Shown here piece after piece: positions 24,531 through 35,008 of a stretch of DNA of 64,000 nt. How positions within the stretch are numbered: position 1 is the stretch's first letter; each line of letters opens with the position of its first letter. The translations under genes were made by a program, and so were the position numbers. The stretch is from Aphidius gifuensis (taxonomy: Eukaryota > Arthropoda > Insecta > Hymenoptera > Braconidae): positions 9,651,101 to 9,715,100 of the forward strand of contig NC_057792.1 of the NCBI RefSeq assembly GCF_014905175.1, read 5' to 3'. The notes beneath the pieces are model-generated. The model saw only the letters and a list, made by a program, of their open reading frames with translations, ran no database searches and had not been told where the DNA came from.

Positions 24531-25339
24531 CGGCATTAATCATTTGGTATTTTTACTGTCTTTATGAAATCCCACGAGTATCTAGGGAAATATAATTCCA
24601 ACCCAGCAGAGCCCCGAATGCCGAGCAGGGGTCTATATACGTCTGGAGCTCGACCTGGACCTCCAGTAGAATTGTTTACGACACTATCTATGGTCAAGTT
24701 CTATTCAGCTATCAGCACTGTGTCCCACACTTTAGCTTGACCAGGAGTGCTATTCTTGGTCCCGTATTGCGGGAGTTATTGCGGGTCCCGCAATAACGAT
24801 TCGCCGACAAGAAATGTTTGTCGCAATAGAAAAATATGAAAGCGCTTGTTGTTGCTTTCATGTAAAGCTGCCATAGTCGTATGCAAATGCAAAAATAAAG
24901 TAGAATTTACATGAAAGCAACAACATGCGCCTTCATATTTTTCTATTACCTTCTTTTATTCTTATCGCTATCAGCACCGCAATACGGACAAATAGCACCA
25001 GAGCACTATTGCGAGACAACTCGAGCGATAGGTACGCCACTTTCCCTACGCTAGGATTACTTGTTCGTCTGAGCTCTCCTCTCCGGCCTTCCCAGTATAG
25101 GAAACCTTCATGAAAAAGCTCCTAACCTCATAGGTGCCCTTCCCCGGTATAGCCTATCGGATCACCGAGACACTCAAGTCCTCCCACCGAGTCAAGGTCA
25201 TGCAATCCTCAGAGAGAGTCTGTGGGATTAATAAATTGAAATTAAAAAAGTCAATGAAAATATAAAACTGTGCAATAATAAATAACTATTGTCAAAAATA
25301 TTTATTAATATTTAATATTTAGTAATTTATATTTTTATT
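24531..25339. other. Non-coding; includes a long hairpin at 24825-24960
   Basis: Nothing coding. An inverted repeat of about 45 bp per arm is visible: AATAGAAAAATATGAAAGCG at about 24825 and its complement ending near 24953, with the block TTGCTTTCATGTAAA mirrored as TTTACATGAAAGCAA. 24755-24800 also has a short palindrome GCGGGAGTTATTGCGGGTCC. Probably a small MITE. Confidence 0.6.
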
Positions 25340-25968
25340 ATGATGAGGACGATGGGTTGAGACATAATTCATGATCAATGTAGAAGCTAAGTTGATCCAT
25401 CGTTCCTATTTTGATGCCCATGCTGTTGTCATAGTATTCCACGAAATGAGCCTGGCTAAAAGACTCGGCTTTGGGGGTGGTCTCAGTAATGGCAACACTT
25501 TTACGCCTGGGTTTAATTGACGTTGTTTTTGATTGATCGTATTGCGAAAATTACATCACAAGTAGGCTGCTTTGAATGCTCCAACATGAGTCATGGCGAA
25601 TGCTTCAACGAGATACATGTACCAGTCGCAGTGATACATTTCCCTTTCGGGAGATAAGACTAAATCAATCTAACCTTCATATAAAAAAGCGTGGTGACAA
25701 GCCCTTTTCAATGTGACGACTGCTTCTATCTCATCTTCATCACATCGTATAGGCCAGTAGCGTTGTCGCGTTTCTAGGGCTTGTAGAGTTTTGACCGATC
25801 CCATTGCTTAATTCGTGATGGCAGGAACTAGTTTCATCCGGTTGGGTACTTCCCAAATACCATATTTTCGTATCAAACTGTGGTTGATAATGTATTTCAA
25901 TTCATAGTTGTTGCAATCTACCTCATAGGCTGGTCGTGAAAGCTCACGTTTACAATCATAACAGCTGC

Positions 25969-26129
25969 AGTCTAATTCACAGGGCATTACAATTTAGGGC
26001 TTTTTTTCACCACTCACGGCGCTTGTGAAGCTTTTGTATGTAAAATCTATATAAAAAAAATTTTTACAAGCGCCATTAGCGGCAAAAAAAAGCCCTAAAT
26101 TGTAAAAAATTTGCCCTGTGAATTGGACT
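25969..26129. mobile_element. 160-bp palindromic MITE (AGTCCAATTC ends), copy 1
   Basis: Ends AGTCTAATTCACAGGGCA and TGCCCTGTGAATTGGACT; almost the entire element is an inverted repeat with GGCGCTTGT-type inner arms. GC is present on both sides (25967-25968, 26130-26131). Related copies lie at 30659-30818 and 32981-33118 inside the Polinton. Confidence 0.85.
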
Positions 26130-26147
26130 GCTGGTTGGGATTAGGTG

Positions 26148-26398
26148 CTTTCTTTTGGGTGTTATTTTTTTTTCTGTTTATTTTCGCGCATGCGCAGTGA
26201 AATGCGCAGTCGGCAAAAAGTCAGATTGCAACAGCGTAGGACATAAGGAGCTGGATCAGCCATGTTTTAATTCTTATTTTTTAAGAATTATTTGTTTCGA
26301 CGCCACTGCTCTTTCCTCATGTTTTCATAATATGCGCATGTGCATGATCATGCGCATTCAAGTGAAAAAAAAATAAATACACAAAAGAAAGCACTTAT
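26148..26398. mobile_element. MITE with GGTGCTTTCTTTTG ends
   Basis: Inverted ends GGTGCTTTCTTTTGGGTGTT and, at the right, AATACACAAAAGAAAGCAC. TTA borders both ends, which would fit a PIF/Harbinger-type duplication, but this is tentative. Interior contains CGCGCATGCGCAGTG-type palindromes. Confidence 0.65.
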
Positions 26399-26584
26399 TA
26401 GTTCGTCGCATTGTAGGGCTAATCTGCCATAGGCTAATCTAACCAATACACAATGGAAATGTTTTATTCCTCGGAGTAGTTCCAAGAATTCGTCTTCAAC
26501 TCCTTCCAATAGACGTATTATATGGTCTACTTCCCAAATTCTATCCCGATTCTCCTCTTGTATTTTCAGCTTGGAGCGTGCCAT

Positions 26585-27519
26585 TTCTCTTTTAGTGTAG
26601 TGATCCTAAATGTATATATATTATTTATTAGTCTGATTGAGTATAGATTTTTTTTTTTTTTTGTTAATATTATTTTTATAAGTATTTACCGTATATAATT
26701 ATACCGTTTATTCGTTTTTGTTTTGTTATTGTTTTTTTTAAGTGTTCCGTAAGACATTTATGTTTTCGCTTTTCTGTGACTTTTTGTTATTTCGAAATAA
26801 AATGTGAAGTTCTGAATCGTATTGGCTTTTAAGATGCTCATCTTGTTCAATCTTCTTGCCCAAAAGCAATCGTCATATTTATTTTTATTTTTGGGGCCTT
26901 ATTAGATTTATTATTCCCATTTTTTAACAGGGCCCAATTTTGAATATTTACCGATTAATTCCGGCAATGTTTCAATCGACGACGCTTCATCTGTAGACTC
27001 TACGATATTTTTTTCCAATTTTTTCGGTCGTTTATTTTTTTTTTTATTCAACGATAAGTAGTGTCACAAATTGTTTTTTTGCGATATTCTTCAAACTGCT
27101 GAACCGAATTAGTCGATGTTGAAACAAATTTAGGTTTTTTTTTTTCCAAAAACAATCATGATATTTTCTTTTACTTTTTGGGCCTTATTAGATTCAATAT
27201 TCCTATTTTTCCACAGGGCACAATTTCAAATATCGACTGATTAATTCCAGCATTATCTCAATCGACGACGCTTCATCTGTACACTCTACGATATTTCTTC
27301 CAATTGGGCTCAGCGATAAAATAATAAAACTGAGCTTAATAAATCTCATAGATTTAAAATAATAACTAAAATTTAATAATGACGCTTATATTCAAAATAT
27401 GAAAAAAAAAATTAATCGAACGGCAAGAAAAAAAAATAAAAAAAAATTCTACGGAACACTTAGGGCGCAACTTGAAGCACTTGACTATATTTTTTTTTTT
27501 TATTATATTTTTTTTATAT
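26585..27519. repeat. Non-coding with a ~284-bp-spaced tandem duplication
   Basis: 26865-27017 and 27149-27301 are diverged direct copies; shared blocks include TCGACGACGCTTCATCTGTA and GGGCCTTATTAGATT. No gene. Confidence 0.7.
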
Positions 27520-28129
27520 ATATGGGGCGTTCTTAGTCAAATCGCGGGGTCATCTGCCTGACCCCCTGCGATTTTGATAAGATGAGCTATTTTTGGTTCA
27601 TTTTCGGCTGAAATTAAGTCTCTAAAGTAGTATAGTTATACGGGTTCTGGACCACGAATTAATTTAATCGGTGTTTTGATAACAGCGGGTGGTCTCGCGG
27701 ATTAAATTCGTGGTCTGAGCGGCTAGTGGTGTCATTCGGTGGTGGGGATTTATTTTGTCGCCATCTTGGATTTTCTGTCATAGAGGCCGATTTGAATTTG
27801 GAATCGTTGCGCCCTCTTGTTGTTATTTTTATTATTAATATTATTTTTTTTTATTTTTGCAAAAAATTTTTCCCAAGCGAGATTTGAACCCGGGTCTCCA
27901 GCTTGGGAATCCATTACCTTACCTTCTTGACCAAAGAGTCATTACACTTTTGTGGTGTATGTAATTTGAATTTACGTTGTTGGTATTTGAATTGTTTATA
28001 ATAATTAAATAAATAATTAAATAATATTATTAATAAATATATCACCTTCGGTAGCTCAGTTGGCAGAAGCAATGGACTGTAATTGGTTTGATTTAAATAT
28101 AAGAGATATCCAGAGGTCACTGGTTCGAA
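27520..28129 (+). repeat. Left terminal inverted repeat of the Polinton
   Basis: Starts near ATATGGGGCGTTCTTAGTCA and matches, inverted, the right end of the element (TGACTAAGAATGCCCCATAT-like). Shared inner blocks include GGTCTCGCGGATTAAATTCG and ATCTTGGATTTTCTGTCATA. It carries a tRNA-like sequence (27870-27942, minus) and nearly all of a tRNA-Tyr gene (28045 onward); homology to the right TIR ends exactly in the tRNA B box at GGTTCGAA (28122-28129). Confidence 0.9.
27870..27942 (-). tRNA. tRNA-like sequence in left TIR
   Basis: Minus strand: A-box-like TTTGGTCAAGAAGG, B box GGTTCAAATCT, and a possible anticodon loop TTCCCAA (CCC, Gly). Cloverleaf pairing is poor; instead TTCCCAAGC pairs with GCTTGGGAA to form one strong hairpin. 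Mirrored at 40287-40357. Probably tRNA-derived, not a working tRNA. Confidence 0.4.
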
Positions 28130-28142
28130 TCCGGCTCGAAAG
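28045..28142 (+). tRNA. tRNA-Tyr(GTA) gene with intron, in left TIR
   Basis: Acceptor CCTTCGG pairs with TCGAAAG (one mismatch, one wobble). A box TAGCTCAGTTGG, anticodon stem ATGGA/TCCAG, loop CTGTAA with anticodon GTA, and B box GGTTCGAATCC. A roughly 25-nt intron (TTGGTTTGATTTAAATATAA and a few bases more) sits after position 37, the canonical place for tRNA-Tyr introns. An extra base in the D arm and an A in T-stem position 49 suggest mild decay. Most of it is duplicated in the right TIR, where it overlaps the capsid gene. Confidence 0.75.
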
Positions 28143-28143
28143 A

Positions 28144-28787
28144 ATTTTTTTTTCTTTTGTTTTATAAAAAAATGTTAATAAAATTAAAAAATTCTTGATT
28201 CGAAAATCTGAAAGACCGAAGAATACTAGATAAGTTTCTATGTATGTTGCGAAGTTTGCTACCAGTTTCTGATTGGTTGATTAACTTTGTAATTTGAGTG
28301 AGAGCAGGCTTAAACTAGCAAGTCTACCCATCCATTGATCTATGTAAGATACATGTAAAATACATGTAATATACATAGTTTGTAAAAAAAATGTATTAAA
28401 CTAACGCAACGTAAAAAAGGCCACAATTTATGTGAGGAATCTGTGTTACCGATGTGTAATGATCTGATTGGTCAAATTTTCCTCTGCTGATCAACAGCTG
28501 CGCACTTATAGCCAATGAAAACTCTAGAATAATTTATGTTTCGCAGGATTTTGAATATTTTCTCGGAATATTTTCTCCCCTCGATTATATTTTTTTTTCT
28601 AGATGTCAAGTTTTTTTCCAGGCATTCTGCTTCTAGCACTCTACGAATAAACAACAGGTTAGTTGAGTGTAATTTGACATTTCTTTTTTCTTAACCTAAC
28701 TTTTACAAGAAATTTTTTTTTTTTTAATGTTTACATTTTTTTATTTCACACAGTTGACAATAAAAGCATAATTTTAACGGAGAAAAA
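28144..28787 (+). promoter_or_regulatory. 5' region of polB
   Basis: No ORF on + in this 640-bp stretch. It should hold the polB promoter and leader. A possible intron runs from AACAG|GTTAGT (about 28655) to TTTCACACAG (28753), just before the start codon. Repeats of ATACATGTAA lie at 28345-28375. Confidence 0.35.
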
Positions 28788-31700
28788 ATGGATAGACGAA
28801 CGACACATACGATTCTACGAGAAAAATATAATAAAATCCTACGATCAATTGAAATAAATAACGATCAATCAGAAATTCAGTCAACAATTATTGATATTAG
28901 ACGGGAAATTTCCAACTTCAATTCTCAGCTTCGGGATTTGCCAAGTGCACATCGAAAATTGACACAAACAACGGTTATCATATTAACAAGAATTTTAATA
29001 AAAATTGAAAACCATCAAAGACGTGGTGCAGGTGCAAGATCAAACGCAGTTGGTAGTCAATCAATTCAGTCACAGAGGCCAAGAATTCAGTGGGTTGAAC
29101 AAGAAAATGTGTTTAATAACCGTATGTCAACTGCTGCAATCATTAATATAAATCACAAAGATGTCACTACTTTTCTAGATGATGCAAAAGGTCTTCTTAT
29201 TCAGAAGGTAAATTCACATTTACATGAAAAAAATTCACTTAAAATTAATACAGTATTAGCTGCTAATTTTGAGATGATAAAAGATGATGTTATTCAAACT
29301 GTTACTAAATATTTTAGTGATGGTAGTATAACGATTTTGCAGTCAACAGATCTTGACAGTCAATTTTCTGAAAACTTTGAAATATTGAAAACTGATTTAG
29401 AAAATATGGAAGATAAAGGCTCTGGTTGGACATTGAAAGAGATTATTCATTTGGAAGTACAAATTAATGAATATATTCCACTGCAGGGAGGAAATTCATC
29501 ATACATTGATCTTCCACAGTGGATTATAAATACACGCTCTGTTGTTAATATTCAAAATTTAGACAATATGTGCTTCGTTTGGTCTGTATTAGCTGGATTG
29601 TACAATGTTAAAGAACATGCCAACAGGGTTAGCACATATTAGCCATATTCAAAAAATTTAAATTTGGCTGGACTAAATTTCCCCTTATCATGGAAACAAA
29701 TTCCTCAATTTGAAAAAATGAATAACCTGAAAGTTAATATATACGGAATTGAATCCGATCTTAATATTGATGATGATGAAAATAATGAATCCGATCATAA
29801 CCAAAAAAAAAAAGGATTCAAGCGAAGATCAAAAAGGATAGTTCCTTTTTATATTAGTAAAAATAAATCAGATAAAAATACAATTCATTTGTTAATGATT
29901 GAACGAGTTGATTCTACTGATGAATCTGATGATGATGATGATGATAATGAATTATTTGAAGATAATATCAATCTAAAATCACAGATTGATTTATCTTTAT
30001 ATCATTTCGCATGGATCAGAAATCTTTCAAGGTTAGTTTCCACGCAAATTTCTGGTACGAAAGGAAAAAAAATAATTTGTGATCGTTGTTTGTGTTATTT
30101 TCATACAGAAAAAGCACAAATAAATCATTCAGTGCAATGTAACAAGAAAAGCAGCGAAGCAATGTCATTACCATCTCAAAAAAATAAAATCTTAAAGTTT
30201 AAAAATTATAAACATCAATTGAATGTACCATTTATAGTATATGCTGACAGTGAAAGTATTCTAGAAAAAATTGATGATACAAATGGATTCTAGAAAAAAA
30301 CACATAGTTATCAAAAGCATATTCCCAGCAGTATTGCATATTATTTAAAATGTAGCTACGATAATTCACTTACAAAGTTTGAGCTTAAACGTAGTTCAGA
30401 TTGTATTGATTGGTTTTTGGAAGAGCTAAAAAATATAGCCTTTACTGTTGATAAAATAATAGAAGACATCAAACCATTGTCTTTGACATATGATGAAGAA
30501 CAGAAATTTTTGAATGAAACTAAATGTCATATTTGCGAGAAAACTTACGTGATTGATGACGTTAGATGTCGTGACCACTGTCATATCAGCGGAACATACA
30601 GAGGTTCTGCGCATGCGTCATGCAATATCAATTATCAGGACTCATGTACAATTCCTGCAGTCCAATTCACAGGGCATTACAATTTAGGGCTTTTTTCCTC
30701 TACTGGTGGCGCTTGTAGAGCTTTTGTATGTGAAATCTATATAAAAAAAATTTGACAAGCGCCATCGCCGGCAAAAAAAAGCCTTAAATTGTAAAAAATT
30801 TGCCCTGTGAATTGGACTGCTGTGGTATTTCATTCTTTGCGCACCTATGACGGTCATCATATTATTAAACGTCTCCAGAATAAATTTCCAGGCAGAATTG
30901 ATTCATTAGCTTCAAATAAAGAAAGTTACATTTCTTTTACTAAGTGGGTTGACGGAACAAGAATTAAGTTAAGATTCATCGACTCATATCGTTTTTTGGC
31001 CAGTTCCATTGATTCATTGTCAAAAAATTTAGATAATGCTAAAAAAGAAATAACAAAAAGTTTTTGTAAAAGTGAAGAAGAATTCAAATTGATAACAAAA
31101 ATAGGAGTGTTACCCTATGACTATGTTGATAGTTGGGAAAAATTTGATGAAACAACACTGCCATCTAAGAATCACTTTTATTCACAACTTAATGAAGAAG
31201 ATATTTCAGATGAAGCATATGAGCATGCGCATAATGTTTGGCAAACGTTTCATATAAAATCATTGGGAGAGTATTCAGATTTATATTTGCAGACAGATGT
31301 CGCTCTGTTAGCAGACATATTCGAGAGTTTCAGAACCGATTGTTTACAAACATATAAACTGGATCCTGCGCACTACTATACACTCCCAGGGTTGAGTTTC
31401 AGCGCCATGTTACGATATACACAGATTGAATTAGAATTACTAACTGATCCAGAAATGATGTTTTTTATTGAGCAAGGCATACGTGGTGGGTTATCTCAGT
31501 GCTCAAATCGTTATGGAAAAGCAAATAACCGATTTATGGGCAACGAGTATGATCCTGAAGAAGAAGAGTCATTTTTAATGTACTTTGATTTAAACAATAT
31601 GTATGGAGCTGCAATGATGGAAAGTCTTCCTACACATAACTTTAAATGGGAAAGTAATTTTGACCCAGCGATTCTCGATTCAATTTCTGACGACTCAAAG

Positions 31701-32858
31701 ATTGGTTATATTCTTGAAGTAGATTTAGAATATCCTTCATATTCACATCATCATCATAAAGATTTTCCGTTAGCACCGGTTCGTGAGAAACCACCGCTAA
31801 AAACTAGTAAAACAGAAAAATTATTAGCGACTTTGAACTCAAAAGAAAAATATGTTATACACTATCGTAATTTAAAACTATATATTCCATTGGGAATGAA
31901 ATTAATAAAAATTCATAGAGTTTTGAAATTTGAGCAAAAACAATGGCTCAAACCATACATTGAATTAAATACAGAGTTAAGAAAACAAGCTCGTACTGCA
32001 TTTAAAAAAGATCTTCGTAAATTATTTATCAATGCAATATATGGAAAAACACTAGAAACAGTACGAAATAGAAAACAAATAAAAATAGTATCGAAATATG
32101 GCGGCAGAGGGGGAGCTAGATCATTAATTTCCAAACCAAATTTCCATAGTGCATTAATTGTTGAAGATTTCGTTATAATTGAGATGAAACCACAATGGAT
32201 AATGTTTGACAAGCCAATATATATTGGTTTTTCAATATTGGAAATTTCTAAAACTTTTATGTATGATTTTCATTATAATTTTATGAAAAAAGAATATGGT
32301 GATAAGGTCAAATATTTATATGGTGACACTGATTCAGCAATATATCATATTTTTGGTAATAATCCTTATGAATTAATTCGTAAGAACACAGCAAAATTTG
32401 ATACTTCAGATTATCCTGAAAATAATATATATGGGATTCCGCTCAAAAATAAAAAAGTTATTGGCATTATGAAAGATGAAAACAATGGAAAAATAATGAA
32501 AGAATTTATTGGTCTACGAAGTAAATTATATACATATATAGTAGATAAAGAAAATAACTCTTCAACAGATGGCGTTCATAAACGAGCTAAAGGTGTCAAA
32601 AGATCAACCCTTCGACAAATTACGTTTGAAGATTATAAAAATTGTCTTGAAGATCATGTTATTCTTTCAAAAAAACAAAATAGGATTAGATCAAAAAAAC
32701 ATGACATTTATACCATAAATACTGAAAAAATTGCATTAAGTTGGGCAGATGACAAACGTTGCTTAAAAGCAGGAGAAACAGACACATTACCGTGGGATTA
32801 TAAGTATAATCAACAAATGTGTCTTAGTAGTAGTATTTTTAAAACGAAATTTGTATAA
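28788..32858 (+). pseudogene. polB: Polinton protein-primed DNA polymerase B (two TAGs, one MITE)
   Basis: One frame from ATG 28788 to TAA 32856-32858, about 1,300 residues without the insertion. The N-terminal 280 residues end in GSGWTLKEIIHLEVQINEY, SSYIDLPQWIINTRSVVNIQ and DNMCFVWSVLAGLY, typical of Polinton PolB. Then Exo I (YADSES, D at 30246), a zinc-finger-like CHICEK...RDHCHISGTYRGSAH, Exo II near 30826-30860 (YDGHHI), Exo III (PYDYVDSW), motif A (YFDLNNMYGA), motif B (INAIYGKT) and motif C (YGDTDS at about 32320). Replicates the element by protein priming. Broken by in-frame TAG at 29640 and 30291, and by the MITE at 30659-30818, which keeps frame (162 bp with duplication) but brings its own TGA and TAA. 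Confidence 0.92.
30659..30818. mobile_element. 160-bp palindromic MITE, copy 2, inside polB
   Basis: AGTCCAATTCACAGGGCA at the left, TGCCCTGTGAATTGGACT at the right, GC on both sides (30657-30658, 30819-30820). Removing 162 bp restores a continuous polB frame across Exo II, which proves the insertion and its duplication length of two bases. Confidence 0.9.
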
Positions 32859-32980
32859 AACGATTAAAACTGGTTTATTTGTAAATAAATGAAATTTTTT
32901 TCACTAAATCTTATTTTCAGACTTATATTTTTATCCTGTCAAATAATATGTATAATATGTCTAATACGTTTATTTTCAGC

Positions 32981-33118
32981 AGTCCAAATTTAGAGACTTT
33001 TTTTTGCCACTGATGGCGCTTGTAAAATTTTTTTATATAGATTTCACATACAAAAGCTTCACAAGCGCCGCTAGTGGAAGAAAAAAGCCCTAAATTGTAA
33101 TGCTCTGTGAATTAGTCT
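32981..33118. mobile_element. Palindromic MITE, copy 3 (138 bp)
   Basis: AGTCCAAATTTAGAGAC at the left and GTGAATTAGTCT at the right, flanked by GC (32979-32980, 33119-33120). More decayed than the other two copies; lost about 20 bp near the left end. Confidence 0.75.
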
Positions 33119-33123
33119 GCAGC

Positions 33124-33867
33124 CATGGTAGAAATATACAGGTAGGTCCATGCGCATACGTTTTTTTAAGCCAATAAGAAGTGTGGCCCCTACGTCGCCA
33201 TATTGGCTAAATTGGCGCGATTTTATTTGAATCATAATTTGAAGTACATATCAAAGATGGTCTCAATAAAAAATTGAAATAATAAAGACACATAAACAAC
33301 TGATTAATTCTATAAAAAATAAAAAATAAAATTCATATTTAACTTTGTTACATATTTTTTTTAACTTTTTTTTCTTATTTCTTTTTTTTTATCTTCTATA
33401 ATTTTCTCATTCAAAACTCTAAGTCAAATGTACGTACAAGTATGTACCAAACATTGTATTGCATTCAATGCACTATTTATATAGTTTTTTTCATCCATAC
33501 TTCTAGTTTGTTAACTAAATATGTAAAAATTCCTTTTATTTTTCCTAATTGTTTTTTGTGAAAAAGTAAAAATTTAACTTCTAATTGTTTTGACACATTG
33601 ATAAATATGTATAATTATTAAACAATATTTTTAAAGTTTTTAATTATGGTTAATGTAAATTTTAAACATGTTCTGCATTAATTAATAACAGTATAATAAT
33701 AATAGTATGACGGGCACACAAATTTACAATACACATAAACGAGATACATTGTTAATAATATGATTTTACAGATTTACACACATGTAGACAAGATGGCTAC
33801 TTAGAGTTTTGCGCAGTAGAATTTATTTTCGTCCGAGGAATGGACATACCTGTATATTTCTACCATG
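33124..33867. mobile_element. hAT-type MITE with 8-bp duplication, copy 1 (744 bp)
   Basis: Ends CATGGTAGAAATATACAGGT and the exact complement. Flanked on both sides by TCTGCAGC (33116-33123 and 33868-33875), a perfect 8-bp duplication. The duplication includes the last bases of the neighbouring MITE, so this element arrived later. A sister copy is at 42745-43337. Eight-base duplications fit hAT or P-like transposases. Confidence 0.9.
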
Positions 33868-34049
33868 TCTGCAGCATAACATGTCCGCCCTGTCAAATAA
33901 TACGTATAATACATATAATATGTATACTAAGTATAATAAGTAAAATAGTTTGGAATGTAAATTCCCTAGATTTGCTAGTGATATCAGACTTTTTTTAGTT
34001 GGTAGTATATATTAATATTAAAATAAACAAACATAAAAATATGAATTTT

Positions 34050-34973
34050 TTATAATGCTGATTTATTTAACCATTGATTATGCGTGCTATCAAATCCCAA
34101 ATATTTTACATACACTTCATTACCCCTTCTTTTTAAAATTTTTTCTATCAAATAAATATCTTTGTGTCGAACTTTTTGTAACTCTGGTTGATAAAAACAA
34201 CCATTTATTGGATTTTTTTGATAGTCTTCAAGGTTATATGTGACAGGAGATGTTTTATTAACCTTTACAATTTTAAATATTTCATTTGTCCAGTTTGGAA
34301 TGTAATTTTTTTCAAAAACATGCTTGTATTTACTTATTCTAACATGATCATTCAACTTGAATTTAGGTTTGATATAACAATAATTCAAACTTTTGTACAC
34401 TGTTCTTTTCAAAATTGAAATTTTTTTACCATCAACTTCTATTGGTTTCATTTTAATAGTTCTGTGTTTAGTATTATTATATTTCTCAATTAACTTTGGT
34501 AATAGTTTTAACCATTTATAATTCCCTTGCATGCTAAATTCGAAATACATTTTGTTTTTAATGGTCCTATTGAATCTTTCAACTATTGATGCCTTTAAAT
34601 GAGTAAATGTTGAGTACATATGAACATTATATTTTTTTAGCATTGATTTAAATGTAGAATTATAAAACTCGGTTCCTTGATCCACATGGAGATTTTTGCA
34701 AATTCTCCCTTTTTTAAATATTGATTCCATCGCTGATGATACTTCTTTTCCAGTTTTATTTTTGAGTCCTACAGCCCAACTGAATTTTGAAAAAATGTCG
34801 ATAACTGTTAAAATATATTTAAATCCAGAGTTTACACTTGAATATTCAATCATTTCGACAAGATCTGCTTGCCATGTTTCATCTTTGTCTCTGATATCAA
34901 CTTTACGACGTAAAAAATTTTTTCTTGCTGGAGCATGTAATTCACGCACAACATCTTTTTTATAGTCTGTCAT
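34050..34973 (-). CDS. Polinton integrase (DDE, chromodomain)
   Basis: 307 residues, intact, minus strand. Retrovirus-type rve core: D37 (WQADLVEM), D98 (HVDQGTEF) and E132 (IVERFNRTIK), the last two 34 apart as in the D,D35E pattern. The N-terminal basic stretch (DYKKDVVRELHAPARKNFLR) matches the position of a zinc-less leader, and a chromodomain closes the protein (IEKILKRRGNEVYVKYLGFD, then QWLNKSAL). It would insert the element and may target histone marks through the chromodomain. Next to it on the same strand are the unknown protein and the ATPase. Best preserved enzyme of the element. Confidence 0.93.
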   Translation of the reverse strand: MTDYKKDVVRELHAPARKNFLRRKVDIRDKDETWQADLVEMIEYSSVNSGFKYILTVIDIFSKFSWAVGLKNKTGKEVSSAMESIFKKGRICKNLHVDQGTEFYNSTFKSMLKKYNVHMYSTFTHLKASIVERFNRTIKNKMYFEFSMQGNYKWLKLLPKLIEKYNNTKHRTIKMKPIEVDGKKISILKRTVYKSLNYCYIKPKFKLNDHVRISKYKHVFEKNYIPNWTNEIFKIVKVNKTSPVTYNLEDYQKNPINGCFYQPELQKVRHKDIYLIEKILKRRGNEVYVKYLGFDSTHNQWLNKSAL

Positions 34974-35008
34974 AATTCTTTGACTGATGACTCATATTAA
35001 TATATCAA

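Larger units (their letters stand above)
25340..26584 (-). pseudogene. Unrecognised degraded gene interrupted by two MITEs
   Basis: On the minus strand an ATG at 26582-26584 opens MARSKLKIQEENRDRIWEVD and HIIRLLEGVEDEFLELLRGI, then the MITE at 26148-26398 and another at 25969-26129. Beyond them the translation resumes with DCKRELSRPAYEVDCNNYEL, IRKYGIWEVPNRMKLVPAI, REMYHCDWYMYLVEAFAMTH and a tail ending QLSFYIDHELCLNPSSSS. Several stops and frame changes are present. I do not recognise the family. The acidic, gene-like composition and one consistent strand argue for a real ancestral gene, perhaps from a transposon. Confidence 0.4.
32859..34049. other. Polinton gap between polB and integrase: nested MITEs
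   Basis: No gene. Contains MITE copy 3 (32981-33118) and a hAT-type MITE (33124-33867). The original spacer seems to have been a short tandem repeat: CCTGTCAAATAATATGTATA at about 32936 and a near copy at about 33888 now flank the nest. PolB and integrase transcripts converge here, so terminators are expected; none is distinctive beyond AATAAA-type motifs. Confidence 0.7.

Noticed and set aside
27914..28120. Minus-strand 68-codon ORF in the left TIR sharing a peptide with the capsid protein
   Set aside because: It is the mirror of the TIR-derived capsid tail, antisense to the tRNA-Tyr; no independent evidence for expression.
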